29,962 bases of DNA from an uncultured Acetatifactor sp. (GCA_910577035.1 CAJTKW010000050.1:1-29962); one strand, 5' to 3'. Shown: positions 7,300 through 16,058, counted from the first letter of the stretch. Notes: a model not told the origin generated them from the letters alone. Numbers and translations: made by a program.

Positions 7300-7656
7300 A
7301 TGAGTGGAAGCTTTGAAGTAATCAAACTGAAAAATGAGCTATATGACTACCTGATTATTGCGACATCCTATGAGAACCCTCTTGGTTATCTTCAGGAAAT
7401 AGGGCAGGAATTACAGGTGAAAAGGGCAAATCTTCTTTTTGATTTGACGTTAATCAACGGAATAAACAGTAACCGATATATTCAATGCGAATACGAAACG
7501 GATAGAAAGGAGCTGCAGCCCTGTTCTATAGCAGAGAGTGTTGATGAGGGGATAAAAGCTGTAAGCAGGGAATATTTTGCAAAAAATGAGGAAGTGGTGA
7601 AAAAGAGCGTCATACCAAATTCATTAAAATATCTGTTAAAATCCGGCATGGTATGA
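7300..7656 (+). CDS. rnlB: RnlB-family antitoxin
   Basis: The 118-residue product is close in length to E. coli RnlB (123 residues). It shares the pattern ATSYENPLGYLQEIGQEL followed by LLFDLTLINGINSNRYI; the E. coli protein has ENPL..EI and ILFDLLCANG..NRF at the same places. RnlB binds and inhibits the RnlA toxin and acts as its antitoxin. It starts 19 bp after the toxin stop behind AGGAGG, in the same AT-rich DNA, and ends at a strong terminator, giving a two-gene operon. The frame is intact, as expected if the toxin can still be made or was active until recently. Confidence 0.82.
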   Translation: MSGSFEVIKLKNELYDYLIIATSYENPLGYLQEIGQELQVKRANLLFDLTLINGINSNRYIQCEYETDRKELQPCSIAESVDEGIKAVSREYFAKNEEVVKKSVIPNSLKYLLKSGMV

Positions 7657-7727
7657 ATTGGAAGAGGATGCTGTGCAATTAGCAGTTTAGGCGTTATATT
7701 TTTGTAGTATACGAAAAGATATAAATG

Positions 7728-7766
7728 ACACGGTTGGTTACCGGGTGCAGAACCAGCCGTGTTTTG
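7728..7766 (+). terminator. Terminator of the rnlAB operon
   Basis: ACACGGTTGGTT (7728-7739) pairs with AACCAGCCGTGT (7751-7762), 12 bp with one T-G pair and an 11-base loop. It is followed directly by TTT. It marks the right edge of the toxin-antitoxin cassette. Confidence 0.8.
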
Positions 7767-7785
7767 TCTGCCCGGCATGGGCGAA

Positions 7786-7866
7786 GGCAGCAACGAAGTA
7801 CAGGTGGATGGAAACAGGGTGACGTTAACCGGAAGGCCGTATCAGGTGGTTACGGTGTGGGTGAAA
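7786..7866 (+). pseudogene. Possible remnant of the 3' end of a glycoside hydrolase
   Basis: Just beyond the rnlAB terminator, the frame that leads into the GH20 gene reads NEVQVDGNRVTLTGRPYQVV. This looks like the last beta strands of a large glycosidase, for example the C-terminus of a GH38-type alpha-mannosidase, rather than the start of a new protein. There is no start codon with a ribosome binding site ahead of it and no stop before the GH20 start. It may be what is left of a gene cut by the cassette's arrival. The identification rests on about 25 residues and is tentative. Confidence 0.3.
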
Positions 7867-7914
7867 GCGCAAAGTAAAATGTCTATAGAAAAGAAGAAGC
7901 TGGGAGGGATAGCA

Positions 7915-9786
7915 ATGATACTGATACCGAAACCGCGGGAGATTATTTACAGGGAGGATTGCTTTGCATGTGCGTTCGGCACATACATTGTCTGTGAAGA
8001 GGGTGTGGAGCAGCTGCCGGCCAGACAGCTGCGGGACTGTATCCGACAGTGGGCCGGCCTGGAGGTGCCTGTTGTAAGGGGCAGGTGCCGCAGAGGGGAT
8101 ATTGGGCTGGCGCTGGAGCACGGCCTGCAGGAGCAGGAGTACCGGCTTATGGTGCAGGCGGAAGGAATCCGTGTGCTGGGGGGAGGCGGGGCAGGCCTCC
8201 TGTACGGCGTGCAGACATTGTGCCAGATGGTGGAGCAGAAAGGGGCGTTGCTTCCCGGGGTGACGGTGCGGGACTTCCCGGAGACTGACCGGCGGGGATA
8301 TTATCTGGACCAGACCAGGGGACGTGTGCTGAAGCCGGAGGAGCTGAAGCGTGTGGCGGACAGGCTGTGCAGATATAAGATAAACGAATTACAATTGTAT
8401 GTGGAGCATACCTATCTTTTCCGGGACCTTTCGGAAATGTGGCGTGACACCACTCCTCTGACCGCAGAAGAAATCCTGGATCTGGACGATTACTGCAGGG
8501 AGAGACATATCGAGCTGGTTCCTTCCCTGGCCAGCTTCGGACACCTTTACATGCTGCTTTCCACCAAGAGCCATGAGGATCTGTGCGAACTGCCGGATGC
8601 TTCCGCCCGGCCTTTTTCCTTCCTGGACCGGATGCGGCATCATACGGTGAATGTTTCGGATGACCGGACGCTGCCGTTTATAAAGGAAATGCTGGAAGAA
8701 TATATGGCGCTTTTTCACTCTGACCGCTTCAACCTGTGCGCGGACGAGACCTTTGACCTGGGGAAGGGAAGATCGGCAAAGCTGGCGGAGGAAAGGGGAA
8801 TTCACCGTATCTATGTGGAGTATCTGAAGGAGCTGTGTTCCTTTCTTCAGGAGCGGGGGAAAAAGCCCCTGTTCTGGGGAGACGTGATTGCCGGGGAGCC
8901 TGCGCTGGCAAGGGAGCTGCCGGAGGGAACCGTCTGCCTTACCTGGGGATACGCGCCGGACCAGCGGGAGGAGGAGAGCTGCAGGATGGCCCAGGCAGGG
9001 GTGCCCCAGTATCTCTGTCCGGGAGTAAGCGGCTGGAATCAATGGATGAACCGGATTGGCGACAGCTATCGGAATATTACCAGAATGTGCGGCTATGCCA
9101 GAAAATATCATGCGGTGGGGATCCTGAATACGGACTGGGGAGATTACGGGCATATTAACCATCCGGCGCATTCCGTTCCGGGGTTGATTTACGGTGCGGC
9201 CTTTTCCTGGAACGGGGAGGAGATCCCGGAGGAAGAGCTGAACCGCCAGATTTCCGTACTGGAATACCGGGACGCCAGCGGACGGCTGACAGGGCTGATG
9301 AAAGAGCTTGGGGACTGCAGCAGCTTTGGCTGGTATGATGCGGTGATGCTTTATGAATATGTAGTGCTGGGAGAGCCGGGGGAGGAATCGGATTTAAACG
9401 AGCTGCTGAAGGCCAGGCGGGAGGATATTACAAAGGCAGGCCGGGCAGCGGAGAAGCTGGGAGACCTGCGCCGGGAGCTGAAGCGCACGGCAGTCTGCAT
9501 GGACAGCAGGGAAAGAGGCCTGATGCAGGAGCTGGAGCTGACGGCAGAGGGCATGGACGTCTGGAACAATGTGGGGCTGGTCCTTTTGCAATCCGCGGAT
9601 GGGAGAGTGACGGATGAGGCCTGTGCTTTTGAGCTGGCGGCGCGGCTGGAGAGGTGGTTTATGGCATATAAGGAGATCTGGCGGCAGACAGGTAAGGAGG
9701 GCGAGCTGGCCCATATTGGGGAGATTGTGTTCTGGTATGCGGATCTCCTGCGGGGGAGAAAGAGGAATCGTCGGAGATCACAATAA
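7915..9786 (+). CDS. Glycoside hydrolase family 20-type enzyme (beta-N-acetylhexosaminidase-like)
   Basis: The 623-residue protein has no signal peptide, so it is cytoplasmic. Residues 1-120 look like the N-terminal GH20b domain, with GGGGAGLLYGVQTLCQ at about 89-104. The barrel starts at DRRGYYLDQTRGRVL (about 125-139). The catalytic Asp-Glu pair of GH20 is D277-E278 in NLCADETFDLGKG, where Asp assists substrate-assisted catalysis and Glu is the acid/base. WGDV and WGYAPDQ segments follow, and an alpha-helical tail fills about 470-620. The expected role is release of terminal N-acetylhexosamine from imported oligosaccharides; related cytoplasmic GH20-like enzymes have varied substrates. The ATG at 7915 follows GGGAGGG; the frame is open upstream but that part does not belong. 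No transporter gene is adjacent. Confidence 0.82.
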   Translation: MILIPKPREIIYREDCFACAFGTYIVCEEGVEQLPARQLRDCIRQWAGLEVPVVRGRCRRGDIGLALEHGLQEQEYRLMVQAEGIRVLGGGGAGLLYGVQTLCQMVEQKGALLPGVTVRDFPETDRRGYYLDQTRGRVLKPEELKRVADRLCRYKINELQLYVEHTYLFRDLSEMWRDTTPLTAEEILDLDDYCRERHIELVPSLASFGHLYMLLSTKSHEDLCELPDASARPFSFLDRMRHHTVNVSDDRTLPFIKEMLEEYMALFHSDRFNLCADETFDLGKGRSAKLAEERGIHRIYVEYLKELCSFLQERGKKPLFWGDVIAGEPALARELPEGTVCLTWGYAPDQREEESCRMAQAGVPQYLCPGVSGWNQWMNRIGDSYRNITRMCGYARKYHAVGILNTDWGDYGHINHPAHSVPGLIYGAAFSWNGEEIPEEELNRQISVLEYRDASGRLTGLMKELGDCSSFGWYDAVMLYEYVVLGEPGEESDLNELLKARREDITKAGRAAEKLGDLRRELKRTAVCMDSRERGLMQELELTAEGMDVWNNVGLVLLQSADGRVTDEACAFELAARLERWFMAYKEIWRQTGKEGELAHIGEIVFWYADLLRGRKRNRRRSQ

Positions 9787-9854
9787 AAAAATAATACATA
9801 TTCCTGGCTTTTTTCGCAAAAAATAGGAAAAAACCTATCAACGGGAGAAGTATC

Positions 9855-10775
9855 ATGGGATTTTTTCAGATGAGGACGGATCTGGCGCTGGAGGCCAGGG
9901 AGAGTATCAGCGAAGCGGAGAGTGAGCTTCGGGGCGTGCAGGTGGAGGAATACTACCGTGAGGAAGAGGACGTGCGGGTGACAAAGGTTACCATTGACAC
10001 AAAGAACGCCGCAAAAGCCATGGGGAAGCCCATGGGAATTTATGTCACCATGGAGGCGCCTGCCATGGTGGAGCCGGACGAGGATTATCACCGGGAGATT
10101 TCAAAGTGCCTGGCGGAGGAGCTGTTAAAGCTTCTGCCCCAGGATGACCGGGAACTCAACGTGATGGTGGTGGGCCTGGGAAACCGGGAGGTGACCGCCG
10201 ATGCCCTGGGACCCCAGACGGTGGACAATCTGTGCATTACCCGCCATATCGTGAAGGAATACGGCAAGGCGGCCTACAACTGCAGTAAAATGAACTCTCT
10301 CAGTGCCCTGGAGCCTGGGGTCATGGCGAGGACGGGAATGGAGACCGCGGAAATTGTCAAGGGGGTGGTGCAGGAGACCGGGCCGGATGTGTTGATTGTG
10401 GTGGATGCCCTTGCCGCCAGAAGCACGAAACGCCTGAACCGCACGATACAGATTACCAATACGGGAATCCAGCCGGGTTCGGGGGTGGGCAACCACCGGA
10501 ATGCCCTGACCCGGGAGAGCCTGGGGGTTCCGGTGATCGCCGTGGGCATTCCCACGGTAGTGGATTCCGCCACCATCGTCATGGATGCCATGGAAAAGAT
10601 GCTGGAGGGCGAAGAAGGCGTGGATGCGGTGAAATATATGAGCAGGCAGCAGCCGCCCTTCCCGGAGCTGAATAATATGTATATGACGGGGAAGGACATT
10701 GACGCGGTCATCAAGCGAATCAGTTATACGGTTTCGGAGGGCATAAATATTGCCATGGAAATGAAAATGAGCTGA
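9855..10775 (+). CDS. gpr: Germination protease (spore endopeptidase GPR)
   Basis: GPR cleaves small acid-soluble spore proteins during germination. It is made as a zymogen in the forespore and processed at its N-terminus. The 306-residue product has the conserved MRTDLALEA opening (residues 6-14), VVGLGNREVTADALGPQTV with D116, and VVDALAARS with D184, both in motifs essential in the Bacillus enzyme. NTGIQPGSGVGN and GVPVIAVGIPTVVD follow. Bacillus GPR is about 370 residues; this one is shorter at the C-terminus, as in many Clostridia. GGGAG precedes the ATG at 9855. The gpr-spoIIP order is conserved across spore formers and supports the call. I saw no clear forespore sigma promoter upstream. 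Confidence 0.95.
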   Translation: MGFFQMRTDLALEARESISEAESELRGVQVEEYYREEEDVRVTKVTIDTKNAAKAMGKPMGIYVTMEAPAMVEPDEDYHREISKCLAEELLKLLPQDDRELNVMVVGLGNREVTADALGPQTVDNLCITRHIVKEYGKAAYNCSKMNSLSALEPGVMARTGMETAEIVKGVVQETGPDVLIVVDALAARSTKRLNRTIQITNTGIQPGSGVGNHRNALTRESLGVPVIAVGIPTVVDSATIVMDAMEKMLEGEEGVDAVKYMSRQQPPFPELNNMYMTGKDIDAVIKRISYTVSEGINIAMEMKMS

Positions 10776-10857
10776 GGATGTCAAGAGGGATTGCCTGAAT
10801 AGCTCCGCCCCGTGGGACATATACTTGTATGAAAAAGTGCTGCGAGGGAAGTGGCCG

Positions 10858-12222
10858 GTGGCATATGCGAAAGATACTACAGGGCATTCGATGAAGGGAA
10901 AAGGCACTGCAGGGCGTTTGAGGAAGGGAAAAGGCAGCCCGGGGCGTTCGGTGGCGGTGAAGGCCGCTGCAATTGCACTGTTGTTTCTGATACTGCAGGG
11001 TGTGACAGCGGGATGTAACGGCAGGGTGACGGAGTCGGAAACCACGGTCGAAAGCACGGCCCGGAGCAGGGAAAAGGGCACGGTGTGGGACGGAGTGCTG
11101 CAGGAAATCGGAGAAGCGGCAGAGAAAAGCCTGTACGACATGTTTATGCCCTGCATTCTGTATGAGAGATCCGGTGAGCATGAAACCTTCTGGCTTCTGC
11201 AGGAGCAGATTGACAGTCTGTTTCCGCTCTATGGATATGTACTGGATCATCTGGGAGAGGATGAACAGGGAGAAGTATCGCTGAAGGAAATCCTGCTGGC
11301 GGAGGCGGAGGAGGTGTTCCCTGAGGAGGAAGCGGAGGAATCCCAGCCTGCGGAAGAGAAGCCGGCAGAGCCGGAGCCGTCATGGGAGGAGCTGCTGAAG
11401 GCGGAAAATGAAGCGGCGCTGGGGAGGCAGGAAAGTGCCGGTTTTGTCCCTCATGGGCAGCAGGAGCAGGTGGACCTGGGGAGTCTGGAGGATTATGAAA
11501 CTCTGCTGAAGCGCTTTTATATCGTAGACTCCACTACCGTTGCCGGCAGCGAGCATTTCAACGTGGAAAAACTTTTGTCCAGGGATATGTCTATATCCGG
11601 GGAGGGGGAAGGCCCCCAGATCCTGATTTTTCATACCCATTCCAGGGAGGGATTCACGGATTCCGTGGAAGGGGACAGATCCACCACCATCGTGGGGGTG
11701 GGAGACAGGCTGGCACAGATTTTGACGGACATTTACGGATACCGTGTGCTGCACCATACCGCGGAATATGACACGGATCGTAATCAGGCGTATTCCCGGG
11801 CACTGCCGGAGATAGAGCAGATCCTGGAGGAAAATCCTTCCATACAGGTAGTAATCGACTTACATAGGGACGAGATGCCGGAGGAGACCAGGCTGGTGAC
11901 GGACCTGGATGGCAGATCCACCGCCAGGTTTATGTTTTTCAACGGTCTTTCCAGAACCAAAAAGACGGGGAATATCACGTACCTTGCCAATGAGAACCTG
12001 GATGGTAATCTGGCGTTTTCCTTTCAGATGCAGAAGAAGGCAATGGAGTATTATCCCGGCCTGACCAGGAAGATTTATCTGAAGGGTTACCGTTACAATA
12101 TGCACCTGAAGGAGAGATATTTGCTGGTGGAGCTCGGCGCACAGAACAATACCCTGGAGGAAGCGCTGAATGCCTGTGATCCTCTGGCACATATTCTGGA
12201 TCTGGTGCTGTCCGGCACGTGA
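10858..12222 (+). CDS. spoIIP: Stage II sporulation protein P (peptidoglycan amidase/endopeptidase)
   Basis: SpoIIP acts with SpoIID and SpoIIM to thin septal peptidoglycan so that the mother cell membrane can engulf the forespore. The protein has a basic cytoplasmic N-terminus, one membrane segment at about 33-52, an acidic Pro/Glu-rich linker at about 145-180, and the catalytic domain from about 225. Zinc-site motifs are LIFHTHSREGF (H259, E264), VVIDLHRDE and the C-terminal LLVELGAQNNT. The start is uncertain: GTG at 10858 has GAGGGA at the best spacing; TTG at 10825 and ATG at 10891 are alternatives in frame. The N-terminus is encoded by imperfect 30-bp repeats. Position directly after gpr is the standard arrangement. 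Confidence 0.92.
   Translation: MAYAKDTTGHSMKGKGTAGRLRKGKGSPGRSVAVKAAAIALLFLILQGVTAGCNGRVTESETTVESTARSREKGTVWDGVLQEIGEAAEKSLYDMFMPCILYERSGEHETFWLLQEQIDSLFPLYGYVLDHLGEDEQGEVSLKEILLAEAEEVFPEEEAEESQPAEEKPAEPEPSWEELLKAENEAALGRQESAGFVPHGQQEQVDLGSLEDYETLLKRFYIVDSTTVAGSEHFNVEKLLSRDMSISGEGEGPQILIFHTHSREGFTDSVEGDRSTTIVGVGDRLAQILTDIYGYRVLHHTAEYDTDRNQAYSRALPEIEQILEENPSIQVVIDLHRDEMPEETRLVTDLDGRSTARFMFFNGLSRTKKTGNITYLANENLDGNLAFSFQMQKKAMEYYPGLTRKIYLKGYRYNMHLKERYLLVELGAQNNTLEEALNACDPLAHILDLVLSGT
10861..10950 (+). repeat. Three imperfect 30-bp tandem repeats in the spoIIP 5' region
   Basis: Units 10891-10920 and 10921-10950 share GAAGGGAAAAGGCA plus GGGCGTT; unit 10861-10890 is more diverged, matching at about 18 of 30 positions. 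They encode ten-residue repeats (KGKGTAGRLR, KGKGSPGRSV) in the basic cytoplasmic tail ahead of the membrane helix. Confidence 0.7.
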
Positions 12223-12322
12223 AGACCGGACTGGACAACCGCGGTTTGCATGTGATATGATAGGCCCATGGGAAAAACGGGCTGCGGGACGGAAGGGCGG
12301 TCCGGGAAACGAGGAAATACAA

Positions 12323-14134
12323 ATGGCGACAGATCAGAGCAGCATACGCAATTTTTGCATTGTGGCACACATAGATCACGGCAAATCCACATTGGCGGAC
12401 CGTATTATAGAAAAGACAGGACTTCTGACCGGCAGGGAAATGCAGGATCAGATATTGGACAATATGGAGCTGGAGCGGGAGCGGGGCATCACCATCAAGG
12501 CCCAGTCGGTGCGTACGGTATATCAGGCCAAAGACGGCAGGGAGTATATTTTTAATCTGATTGATACCCCGGGACATGTGGATTTTAACTATGAGGTGAG
12601 CCGGTCCCTGGCGGCCTGTGACGGGGCCATACTGGTGGTGGACGCTGCCCAGGGGATCGAGGCCCAGACCCTGGCAAATGTTTATCTGGCCCTGGATCAT
12701 GACCTGGAGGTCTTTCCGGTGATTAACAAGATTGACCTGCCCAGCGCGGAGCCTCAGAGGGTCATTGAGGAAATCGAGGATGTAATCGGCATTGAAGCCC
12801 AGGACGCTCCGCTGATTTCCGCCAAAAACGGAATCGGCATTGAGGACGTGCTGGAGCAGGTGGTAAAGAAGATCCCGGCGCCCAAGGGCGATCCGGAGGC
12901 TCCTTTGAAGGCATTGATTTTTGACTCCCTGTACGACCCATACAAGGGTGTGATTATATTCTGCCGGATCATGGAGGGAACCGTGAAAAGGGGTACGGTG
13001 ATCCGCATGATGGCTACCGGGGCGAAGGAGGAAGTAGTGGAAGTGGGCTACTTCGGTGCCGGCCAGTTCATTCCCTGTGAGGAGCTTTCGGCGGGGATGG
13101 TGGGTTACATTACCGCCTCCATTAAGAATGTGAAGGATACGGCGGTGGGGGATACGGTGACGGATGACAACCGTCCCTGCGGGGAACCCCTGCCGGGGTA
13201 TCGCAAGGCTTTGTCCATGGTGTACTGCGGCATGTATCCCGCGGACGGCTCAAAGTATCCGGATCTGCGGGATGCGCTGGAAAAGCTGCAGCTGAACGAC
13301 GCCTCCTTAAATTATGAGCCCGAGACTTCCGTGGCGCTGGGATTCGGATTCCGCTGCGGTTTCCTGGGGCTGCTGCATCTGGATGTGATTCAGGAGAGGC
13401 TGGAACGGGAATATAATCTGGATCTGGTGACTACGGCCCCGGGCGTGGTCTACAAGGTGTATAAGACCAACGGCGAGGTACTGGAGCTGACCAATCCCTC
13501 CAACCTGCCGGACCCTTCCGAGATCGAGCATATGGAGGAGCCTATCGTCAATGCGGAGATCATGGTGACCAGCGAATTTATCGGCTCCATCATGGAGCTG
13601 TGCCAGGAGAGGCGGGGAAAGTATCTCAGCATGGAGTATATTGAGGGAACCAGGGCACTGCTGAAATACGAGCTGCCCCTGAACGAGATCATTTATGACT
13701 TCTTTGATGCCCTGAAATCCCGTTCCAGGGGATATGCTTCCTTTGACTATGACATTAAGGGATACGAGCCTGCCAGGCTGGTAAAGCTGGATATACTGAT
13801 TAACCGGGAGGAGGTGGACGCCCTTTCCTTCATTGTGCATGGGGATTCCGCTTATGAGCGGGGCCGGAAGATGTGCGAGAAGCTGAAGGAGGAGATTCCC
13901 AGGCATTTGTTTGAGATTCCCATTCAGGCGGCGGTGGGAGGGAAGGTCATTGCCCGGGAGACGGTGAAGGCCCTGCGCAAGGATGTGCTGGCAAAGTGCT
14001 ACGGCGGTGACATTACCCGTAAGAAAAAGCTTCTGGAAAAACAGAAGGAGGGTAAGAAGCGAATGCGCCAGATCGGTAATGTGGTAATCCCCCAGAAGGC
14101 ATTTATGAGCGTGCTGAAATTAGATGACAAATGA
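12323..14134 (+). CDS. lepA: Elongation factor 4 (LepA)
   Basis: LepA is a ribosome-associated translational GTPase that helps initiation and back-translocation. The 603-residue product has normal length. GTPase motifs are AHIDHGKST (15-23), the RGITIKAQSV switch I, DTPGHVDF (switch II) and NKIDLP. The LepA-specific C-terminal domain is present, with GGDITRKKKLLEKQKEGKKRMRQIG near the end. The ATG at 12323 follows GAGG at 12311-12314 and begins the family's usual SSIRNFCIVAHID; the frame is open further upstream but that part is not LepA. Its last codons overlap the start of hemW. Confidence 0.97.
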   Translation: MATDQSSIRNFCIVAHIDHGKSTLADRIIEKTGLLTGREMQDQILDNMELERERGITIKAQSVRTVYQAKDGREYIFNLIDTPGHVDFNYEVSRSLAACDGAILVVDAAQGIEAQTLANVYLALDHDLEVFPVINKIDLPSAEPQRVIEEIEDVIGIEAQDAPLISAKNGIGIEDVLEQVVKKIPAPKGDPEAPLKALIFDSLYDPYKGVIIFCRIMEGTVKRGTVIRMMATGAKEEVVEVGYFGAGQFIPCEELSAGMVGYITASIKNVKDTAVGDTVTDDNRPCGEPLPGYRKALSMVYCGMYPADGSKYPDLRDALEKLQLNDASLNYEPETSVALGFGFRCGFLGLLHLDVIQERLEREYNLDLVTTAPGVVYKVYKTNGEVLELTNPSNLPDPSEIEHMEEPIVNAEIMVTSEFIGSIMELCQERRGKYLSMEYIEGTRALLKYELPLNEIIYDFFDALKSRSRGYASFDYDIKGYEPARLVKLDILINREEVDALSFIVHGDSAYERGRKMCEKLKEEIPRHLFEIPIQAAVGGKVIARETVKALRKDVLAKCYGGDITRKKKLLEKQKEGKKRMRQIGNVVIPQKAFMSVLKLDDK

Positions 14135-15272
14135 TATGGAGTTATATTTTCATATTCCCTTTTGCGTGAGAAAGTGCTATTACTGTGACTTCCTCTCAGC
14201 TCCTGCCGACGAGGGGACGAAAACGGCTTACATGGCGGCTCTGCAGCAGGAGGTGCTGGAGCGGGCGCCGGAATGCAAAGGCAGAGCGGTGACATCCTTA
14301 TTTTTCGGCGGGGGGACGCCTTCCACTGTGGAGGCAGAACAGCTTGCCGGTCTGTTACAGACGGTGAAGGAACAGTTTGCGCTTGCGGAAGACGCGGAGA
14401 TCACGGTGGAGGTCAATCCGGGCACGGTGGACCGCAGAAAGCTTGAGGTCTACCGCAGGGCAGGCGTGAATCGTCTCAGCATCGGTTTACAGTCCGCGGA
14501 TGACAGGGAGCTGGAGACAGTGGGCAGGATCCATACCTGGGAGCAGTTCCGGGAGGCCTGGCAGGCAGCAGCAGAGGCCGGATTTAAGAATCTGAATGTG
14601 GATGTCATGAGCGCCCTGCCGGGGCAGACCTGTGAAAGCTTTCTTCATACCCTGGAAAGCGTTCTTGCACTGAGGCCGGCGCCGGCACATATTTCCGCCT
14701 ACAGCCTGATTCCGGAGGAAGGAACACCGCTTATGGAGCAGATTGCCCGGGGCAGGCTGGTGCTGCCGGACGAGGATGCGGACAGGGAAATGTACAGGGC
14801 CGCCAAAAGGGTTCTGGGGCAGGCGGGTTACCGGCGTTATGAAATTTCCAATTATGCCCGGCCGGGTTATGAGTGCAGGCATAACTGCGGTTACTGGAGC
14901 AGGAGGGATTACCTGGGATTCGGCATCGGTGCCGCATCCCTGGTGGATACTGTGCGTTTTAAAAACGGGAGTGATCTGCAGGCTTACCTGCGGAACCCGG
15001 CGGGCTGCCGGGAGGAGGTACAAAGCTTAAGCCCGGGGGAGCAGATGGAGGAATTCCTGTTTCTGGGCCTCCGTATGACGGAGGGAGTCTCGGCTGAGGA
15101 ATTTTCGGACTGTTTCGGAGAGGAGATGGATTTTGTATACGGGGAGGTCATCCGCAGGAATACGGCAGACGGCCTCCTGGAATGGCGGGAATGCGGGAAC
15201 GGACAGCGTCTCGCCCTCACGGAAAGGGGGCTGGACCTGGCCAATTACGTGATGGCACAGTTTTTGTTATAG
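14124..15272 (+). CDS. hemW: HemW-type radical SAM protein (heme chaperone, coproporphyrinogen oxidase-like)
   Basis: The 382-residue protein opens with ELYFHIPFCVRKCYYCDF, where C14, C18 and C21 form the CxxxCxxC site for the radical SAM iron-sulfur cluster. LFFGGGTPS, EVNPGTVD, GVNRLSIGLQS and a C-terminal winged region complete the HemW pattern. HemW binds heme and is thought to deliver it to proteins; it was long annotated as oxygen-independent coproporphyrinogen III oxidase. The start overlaps the lepA stop by 11 bp; an ATG at 14136 is also possible. The lepA-hemW pair is conserved in many Firmicutes. Confidence 0.93.
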   Translation: MTNDMELYFHIPFCVRKCYYCDFLSAPADEGTKTAYMAALQQEVLERAPECKGRAVTSLFFGGGTPSTVEAEQLAGLLQTVKEQFALAEDAEITVEVNPGTVDRRKLEVYRRAGVNRLSIGLQSADDRELETVGRIHTWEQFREAWQAAAEAGFKNLNVDVMSALPGQTCESFLHTLESVLALRPAPAHISAYSLIPEEGTPLMEQIARGRLVLPDEDADREMYRAAKRVLGQAGYRRYEISNYARPGYECRHNCGYWSRRDYLGFGIGAASLVDTVRFKNGSDLQAYLRNPAGCREEVQSLSPGEQMEEFLFLGLRMTEGVSAEEFSDCFGEEMDFVYGEVIRRNTADGLLEWRECGNGQRLALTERGLDLANYVMAQFLL

Positions 15273-15339
15273 TGGGAAATGCACTTGTAATGTCCCAGAT
15301 ACATAGACTATTGTTAAGAGTAATCCGCAGGGGGCTGTT

Positions 15340-15975
15340 TTGAAAACCTTTCAAAAACCACTTACCCAGGGAGAAGAAGCGGAATATATCCGTCTGCTGC
15401 GGGAGGGGTCTGCGGAACAGGCGAAGCAGGCAAAGGATATTTTGATAGAGCGGAATCTGAGACTGGTTGCCCATATTGCAAAAAAGTATCAGAATTCGGG
15501 AGAAGACATGGAAGAATTGATTTCCATCGGCTGTATCGGACTGATTAAGGCGGTGGACAGTTTTGACGACAGGAAAGGCAGGCTGGCGACCTACGCCTGC
15601 CGGTGCATTGACAACGAGCTGCTGATGCTGCTGCGCGGCAGGCGCAAGACCTCCAGGGAGGTTTCGCTCTTTGAATCCATCGGTCAGGACAAGGAAGGCA
15701 ACGAGATCCACCTGGTGGACGTGATCGAGCAGCAGCAGCCGGACCTTCTGGACAGCATGGAACTGGCCGGAAATATCAGGAGGCTTTTTGTACTGATGGA
15801 TGAGACGCTGACGCCAAGAGAGAGGCAGATACTGGTGATGCGTTACGGGCTGAACGGCAAGCGGGAGGCGACCCAGAATGAAATCGGGGCGACGCTGGGA
15901 ATTTCCCGCAGCTATGTGAGCCGGATTGAGAAGAAGGCGCTGGGGAAGTTAAGGGAGAAGTTCGAGCAGGGGTGA
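15340..15975 (+). CDS. sigK: Late mother-cell sporulation sigma factor, uninterrupted
   Basis: The 211-residue protein matches sigma-K. Region 2 is LIERNLRLVAHIAKKYQNSGEDMEELISIG and the ATYACRCIDNE segment. KDKEGNEIHLVDV-like linker sequence (QDKEGNEIHLVDVIE) is typical, and region 4 has TPRERQILVMRYGLNG followed by a helix-turn-helix, QNEIGATLGISRSYVSRIEK. It drives late mother-cell gene expression for coat and spore release. The TTG start at 15340 follows a GGGGG stretch. A stop at 15304 in frame leaves no room for the N-terminal prosequence of Bacillus pro-sigma-K, so this form needs no such processing, as in C. difficile. No skin element splits it, but its last 60 bp are repeated at 18159-18218 beyond the RloAB insert. 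Confidence 0.92.
   Translation: MKTFQKPLTQGEEAEYIRLLREGSAEQAKQAKDILIERNLRLVAHIAKKYQNSGEDMEELISIGCIGLIKAVDSFDDRKGRLATYACRCIDNELLMLLRGRRKTSREVSLFESIGQDKEGNEIHLVDVIEQQQPDLLDSMELAGNIRRLFVLMDETLTPRERQILVMRYGLNGKREATQNEIGATLGISRSYVSRIEKKALGKLREKFEQG
15913..15972 (+). repeat. Left copy of a 60-bp direct repeat (3' end of sigK), attL-like
   Basis: These bases encode YVSRIEKKALGKLREKFEQG, the C-terminus of sigK. They match 18159-18218 at 52 of 60 positions with no gaps, and all eight differences are transitions. The two copies bracket the RloAB genes. Confidence 0.85.
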
Positions 15976-15998
15976 GATAAGAAAAGCGGGATAGCGCG

Positions 15999-16058
15999 AA
16001 AAGAGGGATAATGTGCAGAAAACTGTAAGACAGTTATTCTTGCTTTATCTCTCTTTTT
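15999..16058 (+). terminator. Terminator after sigK
   Basis: AAAAGAGGGATAA (15999-16011) pairs with TTATCTCTCTTTT (16045-16057), with one G-T pair, and ends in TTTTT. The loop holds a second hairpin, AACTGT/ACAGTT (16021-16026 with 16030-16035). It lies inside the AT-rich insert. Confidence 0.75.

Noticed and set aside
7759..7914. An upstream start for the GH20 protein, giving 675 residues
   Set aside because: The ATG at 7759 lies inside the rnlAB terminator stem and has no ribosome binding site; the ATG at 7915 has GGGAGGG and matches the domain start.
9774..9803. A forespore sigma-G type promoter for gpr
   Set aside because: A CATATT resembles the -10, but no convincing -35 lies 17-19 bases upstream.
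15295..15315. A sigma-E type promoter for sigK around CATAGACTAT
   Set aside because: The -10 is only partly matched and no suitable -35 is visible at the required distance.
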